DNA of 64,000 nucleotides from Flavobacterium flavigenum (GTDB lineage Bacteria > Bacteroidota > Bacteroidia > Flavobacteriales > Flavobacteriaceae). How positions within the stretch are numbered: the stretch's first letter is position 1; each line of letters begins with the position of its first letter. This document shows, in pieces, positions 45,330 to 53,950 of this stretch. The position numbers were made by a program, and so were the translations under genes. A model generated the notes under the pieces. The model did no database searches. It was given only the letters and a program-made list of their open reading frames with translations, and was not told where the DNA came from. Location: the NCBI RefSeq assembly GCF_027111255.2, contig NZ_CP114285.2, forward strand, positions 682,001-746,000, given 5' to 3'.

Positions 45330-45923
45330 TTGACAAACAAAGACTCATACAATAAAATTATTGACAACTGGATCAAGGCCAGTAACAATGCTATTGTAAA
45401 CAAACCCATCATTGATTTTGCTGACCACGTAAATTCAAAAGGAACTATTTTAGACATTGGCTGTGGAACCGGAATGCCAATAGCCAAATATCTTTCTGAT
45501 CGTAATTTTTCCGTAACAGGCATAGATCAATCAGCTAAAATGATCGAAACAGCCCAATCTCAAGGAATTAAAAATACCGATTTTTATCTCGCCGATTTTT
45601 TTGATTTTGAATCAGATGAAAAGTTTGACGGAATTATCGCCTGGGATTCTCTTTTTCATTTTCCAAAAGACCGGCAAGAACACATTTATAGAAAAGTATA
45701 TAACTTATTAGCACCTGGAGGTTATTTCCTTTTTACACACGGAAAAGTAGAAGACGAACACATTGATAGCATGTTTGGAGAACCGTTTTATTACAGCTGT
45801 CTCTCTAAAGATTTTGTTCTCGACTTAATGAAGGAACTAGGTTTTGAAATACTATTTTCAATTGAAAATTTTATTGAAGAAAAAGATCAGCGGGACTGGG
45901 TTGTACTCGCAAGAAAAAAGTAA
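45330..45923 (+). CDS. Class I SAM-dependent methyltransferase
   Basis: 197 residues. The SAM-binding motif is ILDIGCGTGMPIAKYL, followed by VTGIDQSAKMIETAQ and the IIAWDSLFHFPKD motif; GGYFLFTHGK is motif III. TTG (45330) is the start, giving MTNKDSYNKIIDNW; it starts 14 bp after the previous gene. Substrate unknown. Confidence 0.88.
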   Translation: MTNKDSYNKIIDNWIKASNNAIVNKPIIDFADHVNSKGTILDIGCGTGMPIAKYLSDRNFSVTGIDQSAKMIETAQSQGIKNTDFYLADFFDFESDEKFDGIIAWDSLFHFPKDRQEHIYRKVYNLLAPGGYFLFTHGKVEDEHIDSMFGEPFYYSCLSKDFVLDLMKELGFEILFSIENFIEEKDQRDWVVLARKK

Positions 45924-45987
45924 AATTTAAAATCAATTCGCACCAATCGCTAACGTATTATAAATCAATATTTCAAAAAAAATTATT

Positions 45988-46006
45988 TTTAATTATTCTA
46001 AATAAA
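45988..46006 (+). promoter_or_regulatory. Palindromic operator 1 upstream of the first siderophore receptor
   Basis: TTTAATTA-TTC-TAAATAAA, an 8-3-8 inverted repeat immediately upstream of the -33 element. It matches the operators at 60996 and 61054. Candidate binding site for an iron-responsive repressor (Fur type); this identity is inference. Confidence 0.55.
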
Positions 46007-46007
46007 T

Positions 46008-46038
46008 TTTGTCCTTACCTAATAAGTATCTATTTTTG
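46008..46038 (+). promoter_or_regulatory. Promoter of the first TonB-dependent receptor
   Basis: The -33 TTTG (46008-46011) and -7 TATTTTTG (46031-46038) have a 19 bp spacer, the consensus arrangement. Confidence 0.7.
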
Positions 46039-46048
46039 CCTCGCTATT

Positions 46049-46067
46049 TTTAATTAATCTGAATAAT
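46049..46067 (+). promoter_or_regulatory. Palindromic operator 2 at the first receptor's start region
   Basis: TTTAATTA-ATC-TGAATAAT, a degenerate version of operator 1, placed over the expected transcription start and 61 bp downstream of the first copy. Confidence 0.4.
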
Positions 46068-46068
46068 A

Positions 46069-48339
46069 ATGAAGCATAAAATTTTACTTTCCACAGCAAT
46101 TCTTTTTTCTGTTGTCACTTTCGCACAAGAGGTAAAAAAAGACACGATCAATTCTTTACATGAAGTTGAAGTCACCTCTAAATCTAAATACAAAAGAGAA
46201 AAAAGTACTACTGTATCGAAAATGCCATTAAAAGACATGGAAAATTCGCAGGTAGTGACATCCATTACTGCAGGAATGTTAAAAGATCAGGTAAACATAT
46301 CTTTTGATGATGCACTTAGTAACGCAACAGGTGTTACAAAACTTTGGGAATCTACCGGTCGTGGTACTGATGGAGGCGGTTATTATGGCACAAGAGGTTT
46401 TTCTGTTCAGCCTGGTTTAAAAAACGGATTGCCAAATGTAGGCAACGGAACTCCGGATCCTGCAAATGTTGAAACAATTGAAGTTATTAAAGGACCATCA
46501 GGGGCATTATACGGCGGCGCTTTGACTTCACATGGTGGTTTAATCAACATTAATACAAAACAGCCTTTTGACCGCACAAAAACCGAGGTTGGCTATACTT
46601 TCGGATCCTTTAATACACACCGGGCAACTGTCGATCATAATCAGGTACTGACTAGCGATAACAAAACTGCTTTTCGCATCAACGCTGCTTATACCAATAA
46701 AGAATCATTTCAGGATTATGGTTTCTCAAAATCATTTTTTGTAGCCCCTTCCCTATTGTGGACGATCAATGATAAGTTATCATTTCTGGTTAATGCAGAA
46801 ATTATGAATTCTAAAGGTACAAATCCTACCATGCTTTTTGTGGACAGAGCTTCTCCTGTTCGTGCCAATACAGTTGAGAAAACTGGTTATGACCCTAACA
46901 GATCTTATACAAGCAATGATTTGACTTTAGAAAATCCGTATTACAATCTTCAGGCAACGATGAATTATAAGTTTAATAGTCAATGGTCTTCTAAAACATC
47001 ATTCTCAAATTATACTTCTTATTCTAAAGGATATTATACCTATTTGTATGAAGGTACAACAGCAATTGAACAAATGCTTGCTCCTGCATTTGGTGGTAAC
47101 CTTACAGTAGATGGTGCCATTTATTCCCGCTCGGTAAGCAAGCAAAATACCAGAAATAAAGGGCTTGACGTACAGCAGAACTTTTTAGGCGATTTTAAAA
47201 TCAATGATAATCTAAGCAACAAATTATTAATTGGAGGCGATTATTATCATGAAAAAATCATTACCAATAACAGTTCATACGGAAATCAGGGTTTTATTCA
47301 CGTAGGTGGAACAAATAATGTTCAGTTTCAGGCTTTACTTCCTTATCTGCACGCCGCTTACGGAAGTCCAATGAAATTGAATGCACAAGGAGACGACTCA
47401 GGTGATTTAACAGAAAGTGGTGCCGATCAGGTAATTACCGCCCAACCGGAAACGAATGCTACATTAGACAATTACAGTGTTTATATCTCAGATGTTTTCA
47501 ATATTTCTGACCGATTGTTTATTAATGCTGCAATACGTTTTGATGTTTACGAATCGAAATACAATACAGTAGGCAGTGATAATTTCAACAAAAACTTTTC
47601 GAGTTGGTCACCAAAATTTGGTTTGGTTTTTCAACCAGTTAAAGAAAGGGTTTCTCTTTTTGCTAATTATCAAAATGGTTTTGGCCGTCCTCAGCAAGTT
47701 GCTGATTATAATGCCGGGGTGGCAACAAATTATTTCGCAAAGCCAGAACAGTCTATTCAGTACGAAGGCGGTGTAAAAGTAGATTTCTTTGATGGTAAAC
47801 TTAGCGGAACTTTAAGCTATTTTGACATTACAGTTAACGACAAAACCATTTTCGTAGGAGATTACACAGATGGATTTATTACACAAGACGGAAAACAGCG
47901 TAACACAGGTTTTGAAGCTCAGTTTTTATTTGTCCCTCTAAAAGGCTGGAACATTACTGCAGGATACTCTTATATTGAAAGCAAATTAAAAGAAGGAAAT
48001 ACGGATTTTGTTGGTTTACGTCCTGAAGATGCGGGTCCACGCAACGTTGCTAATTTATGGACAAGTTATAAGTTTACTGATAATTTTGTACAAGGTTTAG
48101 GTTTTGGTTTTGGAGCCAATTACGGAAGTGAATATGCAACTTTAAGCAGAAATGTTGCAGGAAAGTTTTATCTGCCGGAATATTTAGTATTAGGCGCCAC
48201 AGCGTTTTATGATGCGAAACATTTCAGACTTGCCGTTAAAGTTGATAACTTAACCAATGAAGAATATTACAAAGGATGGTCTACAATCAACCCGCAAAAT
48301 CCAAGAAGCGTTTTAGGTTCAGTATCTTTCAATTTTTGA
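46069..48339 (+). CDS. TonB-dependent siderophore receptor
   Basis: 756 residues. A short signal peptide (1-20, ending FAQ) and plug domain follow (TVSKMPLKDMENSQVVTSI, GPSGALYGGALTSHGGLIN), then the barrel, ending SVLGSVSFNF with the terminal aromatic. No carboxypeptidase-like extension, unlike the second receptor. The RGFSVQPGLKNGLPNVG segment resembles ferric-siderophore receptors of the FhuE/FoxA type. Two operators with an intervening promoter suggest iron repression. Confidence 0.9.
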   Translation: MKHKILLSTAILFSVVTFAQEVKKDTINSLHEVEVTSKSKYKREKSTTVSKMPLKDMENSQVVTSITAGMLKDQVNISFDDALSNATGVTKLWESTGRGTDGGGYYGTRGFSVQPGLKNGLPNVGNGTPDPANVETIEVIKGPSGALYGGALTSHGGLININTKQPFDRTKTEVGYTFGSFNTHRATVDHNQVLTSDNKTAFRINAAYTNKESFQDYGFSKSFFVAPSLLWTINDKLSFLVNAEIMNSKGTNPTMLFVDRASPVRANTVEKTGYDPNRSYTSNDLTLENPYYNLQATMNYKFNSQWSSKTSFSNYTSYSKGYYTYLYEGTTAIEQMLAPAFGGNLTVDGAIYSRSVSKQNTRNKGLDVQQNFLGDFKINDNLSNKLLIGGDYYHEKIITNNSSYGNQGFIHVGGTNNVQFQALLPYLHAAYGSPMKLNAQGDDSGDLTESGADQVITAQPETNATLDNYSVYISDVFNISDRLFINAAIRFDVYESKYNTVGSDNFNKNFSSWSPKFGLVFQPVKERVSLFANYQNGFGRPQQVADYNAGVATNYFAKPEQSIQYEGGVKVDFFDGKLSGTLSYFDITVNDKTIFVGDYTDGFITQDGKQRNTGFEAQFLFVPLKGWNITAGYSYIESKLKEGNTDFVGLRPEDAGPRNVANLWTSYKFTDNFVQGLGFGFGANYGSEYATLSRNVAGKFYLPEYLVLGATAFYDAKHFRLAVKVDNLTNEEYYKGWSTINPQNPRSVLGSVSFNF

Positions 48340-48363
48340 TACATATTATTTTTTGTTTTTTTT

Positions 48364-48390
48364 ACTCCTCATGAAAATGGGGAGTTTTTT
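48364..48390 (+). terminator. Terminator of the first receptor gene
   Basis: ACTCCTCAT pairs with ATGGGGAGT (one G-T), followed by T residues. Confidence 0.7.
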
Positions 48391-48440
48391 GTTTAAACCG
48401 TGGCTAAATCGACGAGACTAAATCAGCAAGTACTAAAAAA

Positions 48441-48465
48441 AAACATCCCGTTTTACGGGATGTTT
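48441..48465 (-). terminator. Terminator of the GreA/GreB-like gene
   Basis: AAACATCCCG and CGGGATGTTT pair around a 5-base loop; on the minus strand a T run follows. Confidence 0.75.
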
Positions 48466-48479
48466 CAATTACTAATATG

Positions 48480-48863
48480 CTAAACAAGTTTCATTTCTTC
48501 TACTTTCAGTATTTCTAGTTTCAAATCTCCTTTCCTGGAAGGCCATTCTATAAGTTTTCCTACCTTATAACCAGCGATTGCAATACCTTCCTCAGAAAGT
48601 ATTGAAATTTTGTTTTTATTTACTTTAGATTTATCAGGAGCAACAAAAATTACTGTTCTTTCTTCGTTCTTTATATGATCTTTGTAAGTTACTTTGCGGT
48701 TTATAGAAACGACATCCGAAGGCAGATCGCGCCTTAACACTTGTGATGCTTTTTTAAGCTCAGCATGTAATAATTCTTCTTCTTTTGCTGTTACCTTCTT
48801 TCTTCGCACATGATCTTTAATCAAATCATATAATCCTGTTGTTAAAATGATATTTTGTGACAT
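48480..48863 (-). CDS. GreA/GreB family elongation factor (C-terminal domain protein)
   Basis: 127 residues. An N-terminal helical region (LYDLIKDHVRRKKVTAKEEELL) shorter than the GreA coiled coil is followed by the FKBP-like Gre C-terminal domain (VTYKDHIKNEERTVIFVAPDKS, ILSEEGIAIAGYKVG). Such proteins may act at the RNA polymerase secondary channel or, as with Rnk, be anti-Gre factors. The exact role is unknown. Located between two unrelated transcription units. Confidence 0.8.
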   Translation of the reverse strand: MSQNIILTTGLYDLIKDHVRRKKVTAKEEELLHAELKKASQVLRRDLPSDVVSINRKVTYKDHIKNEERTVIFVAPDKSKVNKNKISILSEEGIAIAGYKVGKLIEWPSRKGDLKLEILKVEEMKLV

Positions 48864-49455
48864 AATTTTCTTCTTTAGTTCACTTTAAATAAGAATGATA
48901 CAAAACTCTTCATTGAATATATTGAAGCCTTAAACTTCAGATTCAATGATTATCATAATTCTTAAAATGAAAATTAAATAAACGAGCTATCTAAGTTAAA
49001 AATGATCCCTGCCCAGAGTTATGACAGGGCTTAATAAATAAACTCTTTTGAATTTTTTAAGAAAGTGTCATCATGCAAATATAATAATGGATGTATAATG
49101 CACATCAAGCGATTATTTATAAAATAAAAATTTGAAATCTTCATTATTACATTTGATTTATAAGATTTATAAAGTTACTGATTATAATTGGAAATAAAAA
49201 ATAGTCAAGTTGTTACTCTTACCAGACGATGATTATACTGATTAATTTCTGACGCTAAACTTTAATTCTTAAAAAAAAACTCAGTTATCTGAAAAATCTT
49301 TCTAAACTAATCACAACATATTTTTTTAATTTATTTCTATGGTTTGATACCTAAATACAGCTGTTTCAAGACATTTTTTCAGACGTAAGTTCCATAATTG
49401 GTTAGTTTCAGGTCTTTAAAAGAGACTCGCAATAAATTAACTAAGAAATCCAATT
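48864..49455. other. Intergenic region
   Basis: 592 bases without a gene. A short hairpin (CCCTG...CAGGG, about 49007-49030) lacks a T run. Long, AT-rich and otherwise featureless. It must contain the promoter of the gene at 49456; no good TAnnTTTG was seen near it. Confidence 0.4.
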
Positions 49456-50892
49456 ATGAAAACTACCAGAAACCTATTACTTTTAATTACGCTAACTTCA
49501 TTGTTAGCCTGTAAAAAGGATGCAAAAGAAGAAAAAGCTACTTACACAGCTGTAAAAAATAGCGTTGCTGCTTCCGAGTGTTTAGCTCCTGCTAATTGGT
49601 TTACAATCGTAAACAACACCCGCCAGACTCCTCCGCCAAATGAAGGGCCGACAAGCGTATTTGCCAACAATGCAACAGTAACTAATTGTGACTTTCATCA
49701 ATGGTCATGGCAAAAATTTCTTTGGCTTACAAATGAGGTAAATGGGGTTCCATTCTTTATGACTAATATGATTCAGGTAAATGCGGCTGGGCAGAAATTA
49801 GATCCAAGTAATGGAATCGTTTTAACAGATACTGCCCAGGCAAGCTCTACTACTGATATTTTAAAAACTCCTGCTGTTCCAAAATCAGCTACAGTTTATT
49901 ATTCTATATTCATGGATAATCTTCTTTACTCAACCATGCTAAAATATGGCCCTATAGCAAAAAATGACCCATCAAAAATTAAAGAAATGACGTTTCCTGT
50001 AGGTTCATTAGAACTAAAAACATCCTGGATTGATGCCAGTATTCTCAAAGACCCTTCTTCTTATTTTGTTACCCAGGGAGTAATTAATGGCGTAAAAACA
50101 AAAGTGGCCCTTTTAGGAATGCATGTAGTAGGAGTTGTAGAAAACCATCCAGAATTTGTATGGGCCACATTCGAACACGAAAATCTTGCCCCTGCTTACG
50201 ACTGGTCAAAAGCTACACCAACATCCGATGCTCCGGTAACCAGTACAGTTGACTATCCGTTTTTTAATAAAAACAGCACAGCAACAGTTAAGAATATAAC
50301 TTCAGGAAATGGAATTTATACTGATGTTTTTTCACTTTATAAATATGGTGTACCAGTTGAAAAAGCGATGAAAGGTTCTTTTAATGTCCAGCTTTTTATG
50401 AAAACAAGTCAAAATGGTTCAGAGAATTTAAATAATATTCGAACTATTAATCAAAGCGTTAAGTCACAGCTGCAGGGAATTTGGAATAATTATTTTTATA
50501 ATGGCTCAATATGGATTAATACAGCCGGTTACAATACCCCTCAGCAACAGGCGGCATTATTAAATTCTTTAAGCTATAATCTTTCAAATTCAGAACCCGG
50601 AAAATTGACAAGAGGCTCTGTTGCTGCTTACAATATTACTATGGAAACTTATGTTCAGGCAGGATTTTCTCCAACTTCCATACATCAGACTTCAGTAAAT
50701 GACCTTGTTAACTGTTTCTCCTGCCATAACACCTATTACAATACTAACAATGTTTCGCCGCTTTATTTTAGCCATGTTTTTACAGGATATGTACAAAACC
50801 TACAGGGTTTAAACAGAAAACAAATCAAACAGGAACATGTTAAGGAAATTGTGAGAGAGTTTAATTTGCGTTTAAAATTAAAAACCAAGTAA
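49456..50892 (+). CDS. Lipoprotein with a CxxCH heme-binding motif
   Basis: 478 residues. The signal peptide ends in a lipobox-like LLAC (Cys19). A single CFSCH motif (Cys420-His424) near the end is the c-type heme attachment sequence; the rest contains Trp-rich segments (DFHQWSWQKFLWLTNEVNG) and no other recognised domain. The protein could be a monohaem cytochrome c, exported and anchored to the membrane. An alternative is a metal-binding Cys pair. It is monocistronic with a terminator. Confidence 0.65.
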   Translation: MKTTRNLLLLITLTSLLACKKDAKEEKATYTAVKNSVAASECLAPANWFTIVNNTRQTPPPNEGPTSVFANNATVTNCDFHQWSWQKFLWLTNEVNGVPFFMTNMIQVNAAGQKLDPSNGIVLTDTAQASSTTDILKTPAVPKSATVYYSIFMDNLLYSTMLKYGPIAKNDPSKIKEMTFPVGSLELKTSWIDASILKDPSSYFVTQGVINGVKTKVALLGMHVVGVVENHPEFVWATFEHENLAPAYDWSKATPTSDAPVTSTVDYPFFNKNSTATVKNITSGNGIYTDVFSLYKYGVPVEKAMKGSFNVQLFMKTSQNGSENLNNIRTINQSVKSQLQGIWNNYFYNGSIWINTAGYNTPQQQAALLNSLSYNLSNSEPGKLTRGSVAAYNITMETYVQAGFSPTSIHQTSVNDLVNCFSCHNTYYNTNNVSPLYFSHVFTGYVQNLQGLNRKQIKQEHVKEIVREFNLRLKLKTK

Positions 50893-50933
50893 CCCCATCT
50901 TACTTTAAAAGAATATTAAAAAATTATAAATGC

Positions 50934-50962
50934 AAAACCACAGACAGAAGTCTGTGGTTTTT
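50934..50962 (+). terminator. Terminator of the CxxCH lipoprotein gene
   Basis: AAACCACAGAC and GTCTGTGGTTT pair with an AGAA loop, followed by T residues. Confidence 0.9.
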
Positions 50963-51131
50963 ATGCTTTAAACATAATCTCAATAACTAAAAAACAAACC
51001 ATTTTTTCGATGTTTATTTTCAAAAATTGCAATAATAAGCCAGGCCTTACCCGACTTGTTAATACAGCTGTAATAGAAACAAGTGAAAAAAACAATTGAT
51101 AATTTAAAAATAAGTGTCAAAATATTTTCTT

Positions 51132-51165
51132 TAATTGATATATCAATTATATTTGTATCAAATAT
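51132..51165 (+). promoter_or_regulatory. Two overlapping palindromes covering the MarR gene promoter
   Basis: TAATTGATATATCAATTA (51132-51149) is a perfect 18-bp palindrome. ATATTTG-TAT-CAAATAT (51149-51165) is a 7-3-7 palindrome. The -7 element TATATTTG (51148-51155) lies at their junction. The arrangement suggests autorepression by the MarR protein encoded downstream. Confidence 0.6.
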
Positions 51166-51172
51166 TTTATTT

Positions 51173-51607
51173 ATGAAAAATAATAAAACAGTAACAGTTC
51201 TTTATACTGTTGAACAAACCATAAAAGAATACAGAAAAATAGCACAGAAAAATATAAGCAAGGTAATAAATGATATTACCGTTGATCAATGTTTATTATT
51301 GATTTTTCTTAACAATAATTCTAGTCTCTCTCAAAAAGAAATTGCAGAATTAATTTTTAAAGACAATGCTTCTGTTACCCGAATAATTGAATTAATGGTA
51401 AAAAAAGATTATTTAATCAGAAATATAAATCCTTTAGACAGAAGGAAGTTTAATCTGGAAATAACTTCTAAAGGAAAGAAAACCATAGAGCTTTTAACAC
51501 CAATCATAAACCAAAACAGACAAACTGCACTGCAAGGATTATCAAACGATGAAATTGAATTATTAGATAAATTACTAACTAAAATAATTACTAATTGTAA
51601 AAAATAG
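51173..51607 (+). CDS. MarR family transcriptional regulator
   Basis: 144 residues from the ATG at 51173. A longer ORF begins at 51083, but the palindromes and promoter lie inside that extension, so the shorter start is preferred. A winged helix-turn-helix (SLSQKEIAELIFKDNASVTRIIELMVKKDYL) with the wing (NPLDRRKFNLEITSKGK) is typical of MarR. It is immediately followed (1 bp) by the serine hydrolase gene. The signal is unknown but may be a beta-lactam or a cell-wall fragment, by context only. Confidence 0.85.
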   Translation: MKNNKTVTVLYTVEQTIKEYRKIAQKNISKVINDITVDQCLLLIFLNNNSSLSQKEIAELIFKDNASVTRIIELMVKKDYLIRNINPLDRRKFNLEITSKGKKTIELLTPIINQNRQTALQGLSNDEIELLDKLLTKIITNCKK

Positions 51608-51608
51608 A

Positions 51609-52991
51609 ATGAAAAAATTTAACCCACTAAAGAAATCATTACAAACTTTTATATTTCTGCTTTTTACATCACTATTTTTTGGTCAAAAGAATGTATCAGC
51701 TAACCTGACAAAATATATGCAGGCACAAGTTGACATTAATCAATTTAGCGGAACAGTATTAATATCAAAAAATGATACCATTTTACTTAAGAAAGCCTAT
51801 GGTTTAGCTGATTACGAATGGAATATCAAAAACACTACAGATACAAAATTCAGTTTGGCTTCTGTAACCAAACAATTTACAGCCGCTGCAATTTTACAAC
51901 TGGCAGACAAAAAAAAATTATCACTTACTGATAAATTAAATAAGTTTTTCCCGGACTTTCCAAAAGGAGACAGTATATCAATTCATATGTTACTTTGCCA
52001 TATGTCAGGATTACAAATGGATTATGATGAATTATATTTAAGCAAAGTAGCAATAAAACAGGAAGAAGTAAAAAGGCATGTAATACTAAAAGATATTATT
52101 ACGCAGGATGATGCATTAAAGCATATTGAAAAAAAAACACTTTTGTTTTCACCCGGTACTAATACATCTTACAGTAATATAGGTTACTATTTACTTGCTC
52201 GTATTATTGAAAAATTATCAAATACAACTTATGCTAATTATTTAAAAGTGAACATTTTTGAGAAATGTAAAATGAATAATTCAGGCGTAATCACTAACGA
52301 TGAATTAATATCTGGTAAAGCAAGAAATTATATCCGGTCAGAAAATAAATATTTGAACAATCCTTATATTAACTGGGAATTTAACATCGGACATGATGGA
52401 ATTTATTCTACTGTTGAAGACCTGGCATTGTGGGACAAAGCCCTTTATGGAACAGAAATTTTATCAACAGAGATGAAGAAGCTTATGTTTACTTCTTATA
52501 ATGAACAAAATTGGGGATATGGTTTTATGATAAATCCTTTTTATAACCACGGACATCAGCTAATTGCTCATGATGGCGGTTTTTTTGGAGCCATGACTTC
52601 TCTAAATCGGTTTACAAATGACAATGTATTTATAACTGTTTTATCTAATAACCAATCATTATCACATATCATTGCTTATGGACTATCAGGGATTATATTT
52701 CAAAAAGATGTAGAAATTCCGTATAAACATTATCAAACTAAAATAGATACTTCACTATATGACAAATATAAAGGTAAGTACGGCAACAATATTGAAATAC
52801 TAAAAATTGACAACAAACTTTATTATAACAGTGTAGAAACAGAAATTATACCGGAATCCAAAACGAAATTTTTCAGAGCAGACAATAATGACAGAACAAT
52901 TGAATTTATTGATGAAAAATCAGAAAATTATAACGCTGTAATTATAACAAACGGAGGAGTAAAAGAAATTGTTAGAAGAAGTATTCCCTAA
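51609..52991 (+). CDS. Serine beta-lactamase-like hydrolase (class C fold)
   Basis: 460 residues. The signal peptide ends near FFGQ. The SxxK motif is SVTK with Ser85 and Lys88; YSN is at Tyr188-Asn190 and LIAHDGGFFG occupies the KTG region (HDG variant). This is the serine hydrolase/class C beta-lactamase/esterase family, with a C-terminal DUF3471-like domain (residues ~370-460). The HDG in place of KTG is more typical of esterases and peptidases than of true beta-lactamases. It forms an operon with the MarR gene. Periplasmic. Confidence 0.85.
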   Translation: MKKFNPLKKSLQTFIFLLFTSLFFGQKNVSANLTKYMQAQVDINQFSGTVLISKNDTILLKKAYGLADYEWNIKNTTDTKFSLASVTKQFTAAAILQLADKKKLSLTDKLNKFFPDFPKGDSISIHMLLCHMSGLQMDYDELYLSKVAIKQEEVKRHVILKDIITQDDALKHIEKKTLLFSPGTNTSYSNIGYYLLARIIEKLSNTTYANYLKVNIFEKCKMNNSGVITNDELISGKARNYIRSENKYLNNPYINWEFNIGHDGIYSTVEDLALWDKALYGTEILSTEMKKLMFTSYNEQNWGYGFMINPFYNHGHQLIAHDGGFFGAMTSLNRFTNDNVFITVLSNNQSLSHIIAYGLSGIIFQKDVEIPYKHYQTKIDTSLYDKYKGKYGNNIEILKIDNKLYYNSVETEIIPESKTKFFRADNNDRTIEFIDEKSENYNAVIITNGGVKEIVRRSIP

Positions 52992-53161
52992 AAAGCACAA
53001 ACGGATAAATCATTTTTTTAATAGTTAAACAACGAATAAAAACAAAAAAGCTCCTGGAAGTAAATCTTGCCACTTTTTTATTTATAAAGGTACTTAATGA
53101 ACTTGCATCAATATTTTGTAATAAATTTGACTTTCGTATAACAACGAATACAACATGAAAT

Positions 53162-53917
53162 ATGAACAAAGACTTCTACTACAAAGCTATAGCCCCAGAC
53201 GAACCACTTCTTGATTTTGTAGAAAACATTGGGATGTTTCATAACAAGTCAGACAACCCCATGGAAGTAGTCTTACTGCCAGACGGAAGAATTGATTTGT
53301 TTTTTATGCAATCTGAATCTAATGCATTTCAAATTGCACTTATTGGTCTTGAAAATGTACCGGAACAACAAATTATTCCGGCAAAAACACTTGCTTTTAA
53401 AATTAGTTTTAAACCTTTGGGAGTGGAATATCTTTTACAGACTTCTATTGCTGATATTTTAAACAGTGCCAAAATTTTACCAGAAAACTTTTGGGGTATT
53501 ACCAATGAAGATCTGAAAAATTTTGATGCCTTTCACAATAAAATAGCCAGAAAACTAAAAGAACTGTTACCTAAAGAAACAGATGAAAGAAAGCGCAAAC
53601 TTTTTAAAATGGTTTACGCATCAAACGGCGAAGTAAAAATAAAAGAACTTTCAGAAAAAATATCCTGGGGCAGCAGGGAAATCAATCGTTATTTTAACAA
53701 GCAATTCGGTCTTTCATTAAACGCCTTCTGCAAAATTTTGCGTTTCAAAGCATCATTGGAACATATTGCTAAGGGGAAACTATTCCCAGAATTAAACTTT
53801 ACAGATCAAACTCACTTTATAAAAGAAATAAAGAAATTTTCAGGTGTAGTTCCCCGTGAATTATTAAAAAATAAAGATGACCGATTTATACTATTATCTG
53901 TTCTGAAACAGCAATAA
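53162..53917 (+). CDS. AraC family transcriptional regulator (DUF6597-like N-terminus)
   Basis: 251 residues. The N-terminal domain (VVLLPDGRIDLFFMQSE, ISFKPLGVEYLLQTSI) fits the ligand-binding domain of this subfamily. The C-terminal AraC helices are IKELSEKISWGSREINRYFNKQFG and FTDQTHFIKEIKKFSGVVPRE. It lies 33 bp upstream of the flavin monooxygenase gene in the same direction, a common regulator-enzyme pair. Confidence 0.88.
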   Translation: MNKDFYYKAIAPDEPLLDFVENIGMFHNKSDNPMEVVLLPDGRIDLFFMQSESNAFQIALIGLENVPEQQIIPAKTLAFKISFKPLGVEYLLQTSIADILNSAKILPENFWGITNEDLKNFDAFHNKIARKLKELLPKETDERKRKLFKMVYASNGEVKIKELSEKISWGSREINRYFNKQFGLSLNAFCKILRFKASLEHIAKGKLFPELNFTDQTHFIKEIKKFSGVVPRELLKNKDDRFILLSVLKQQ

Positions 53918-53950
53918 TTTTGTCCTGTATTAATTTTAAACAGGACAGAA

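Noticed and set aside
51083..51172. Longer MarR N-terminus from 51083
   Set aside because: The extension includes the promoter and both palindromes, so it is unlikely to be translated.
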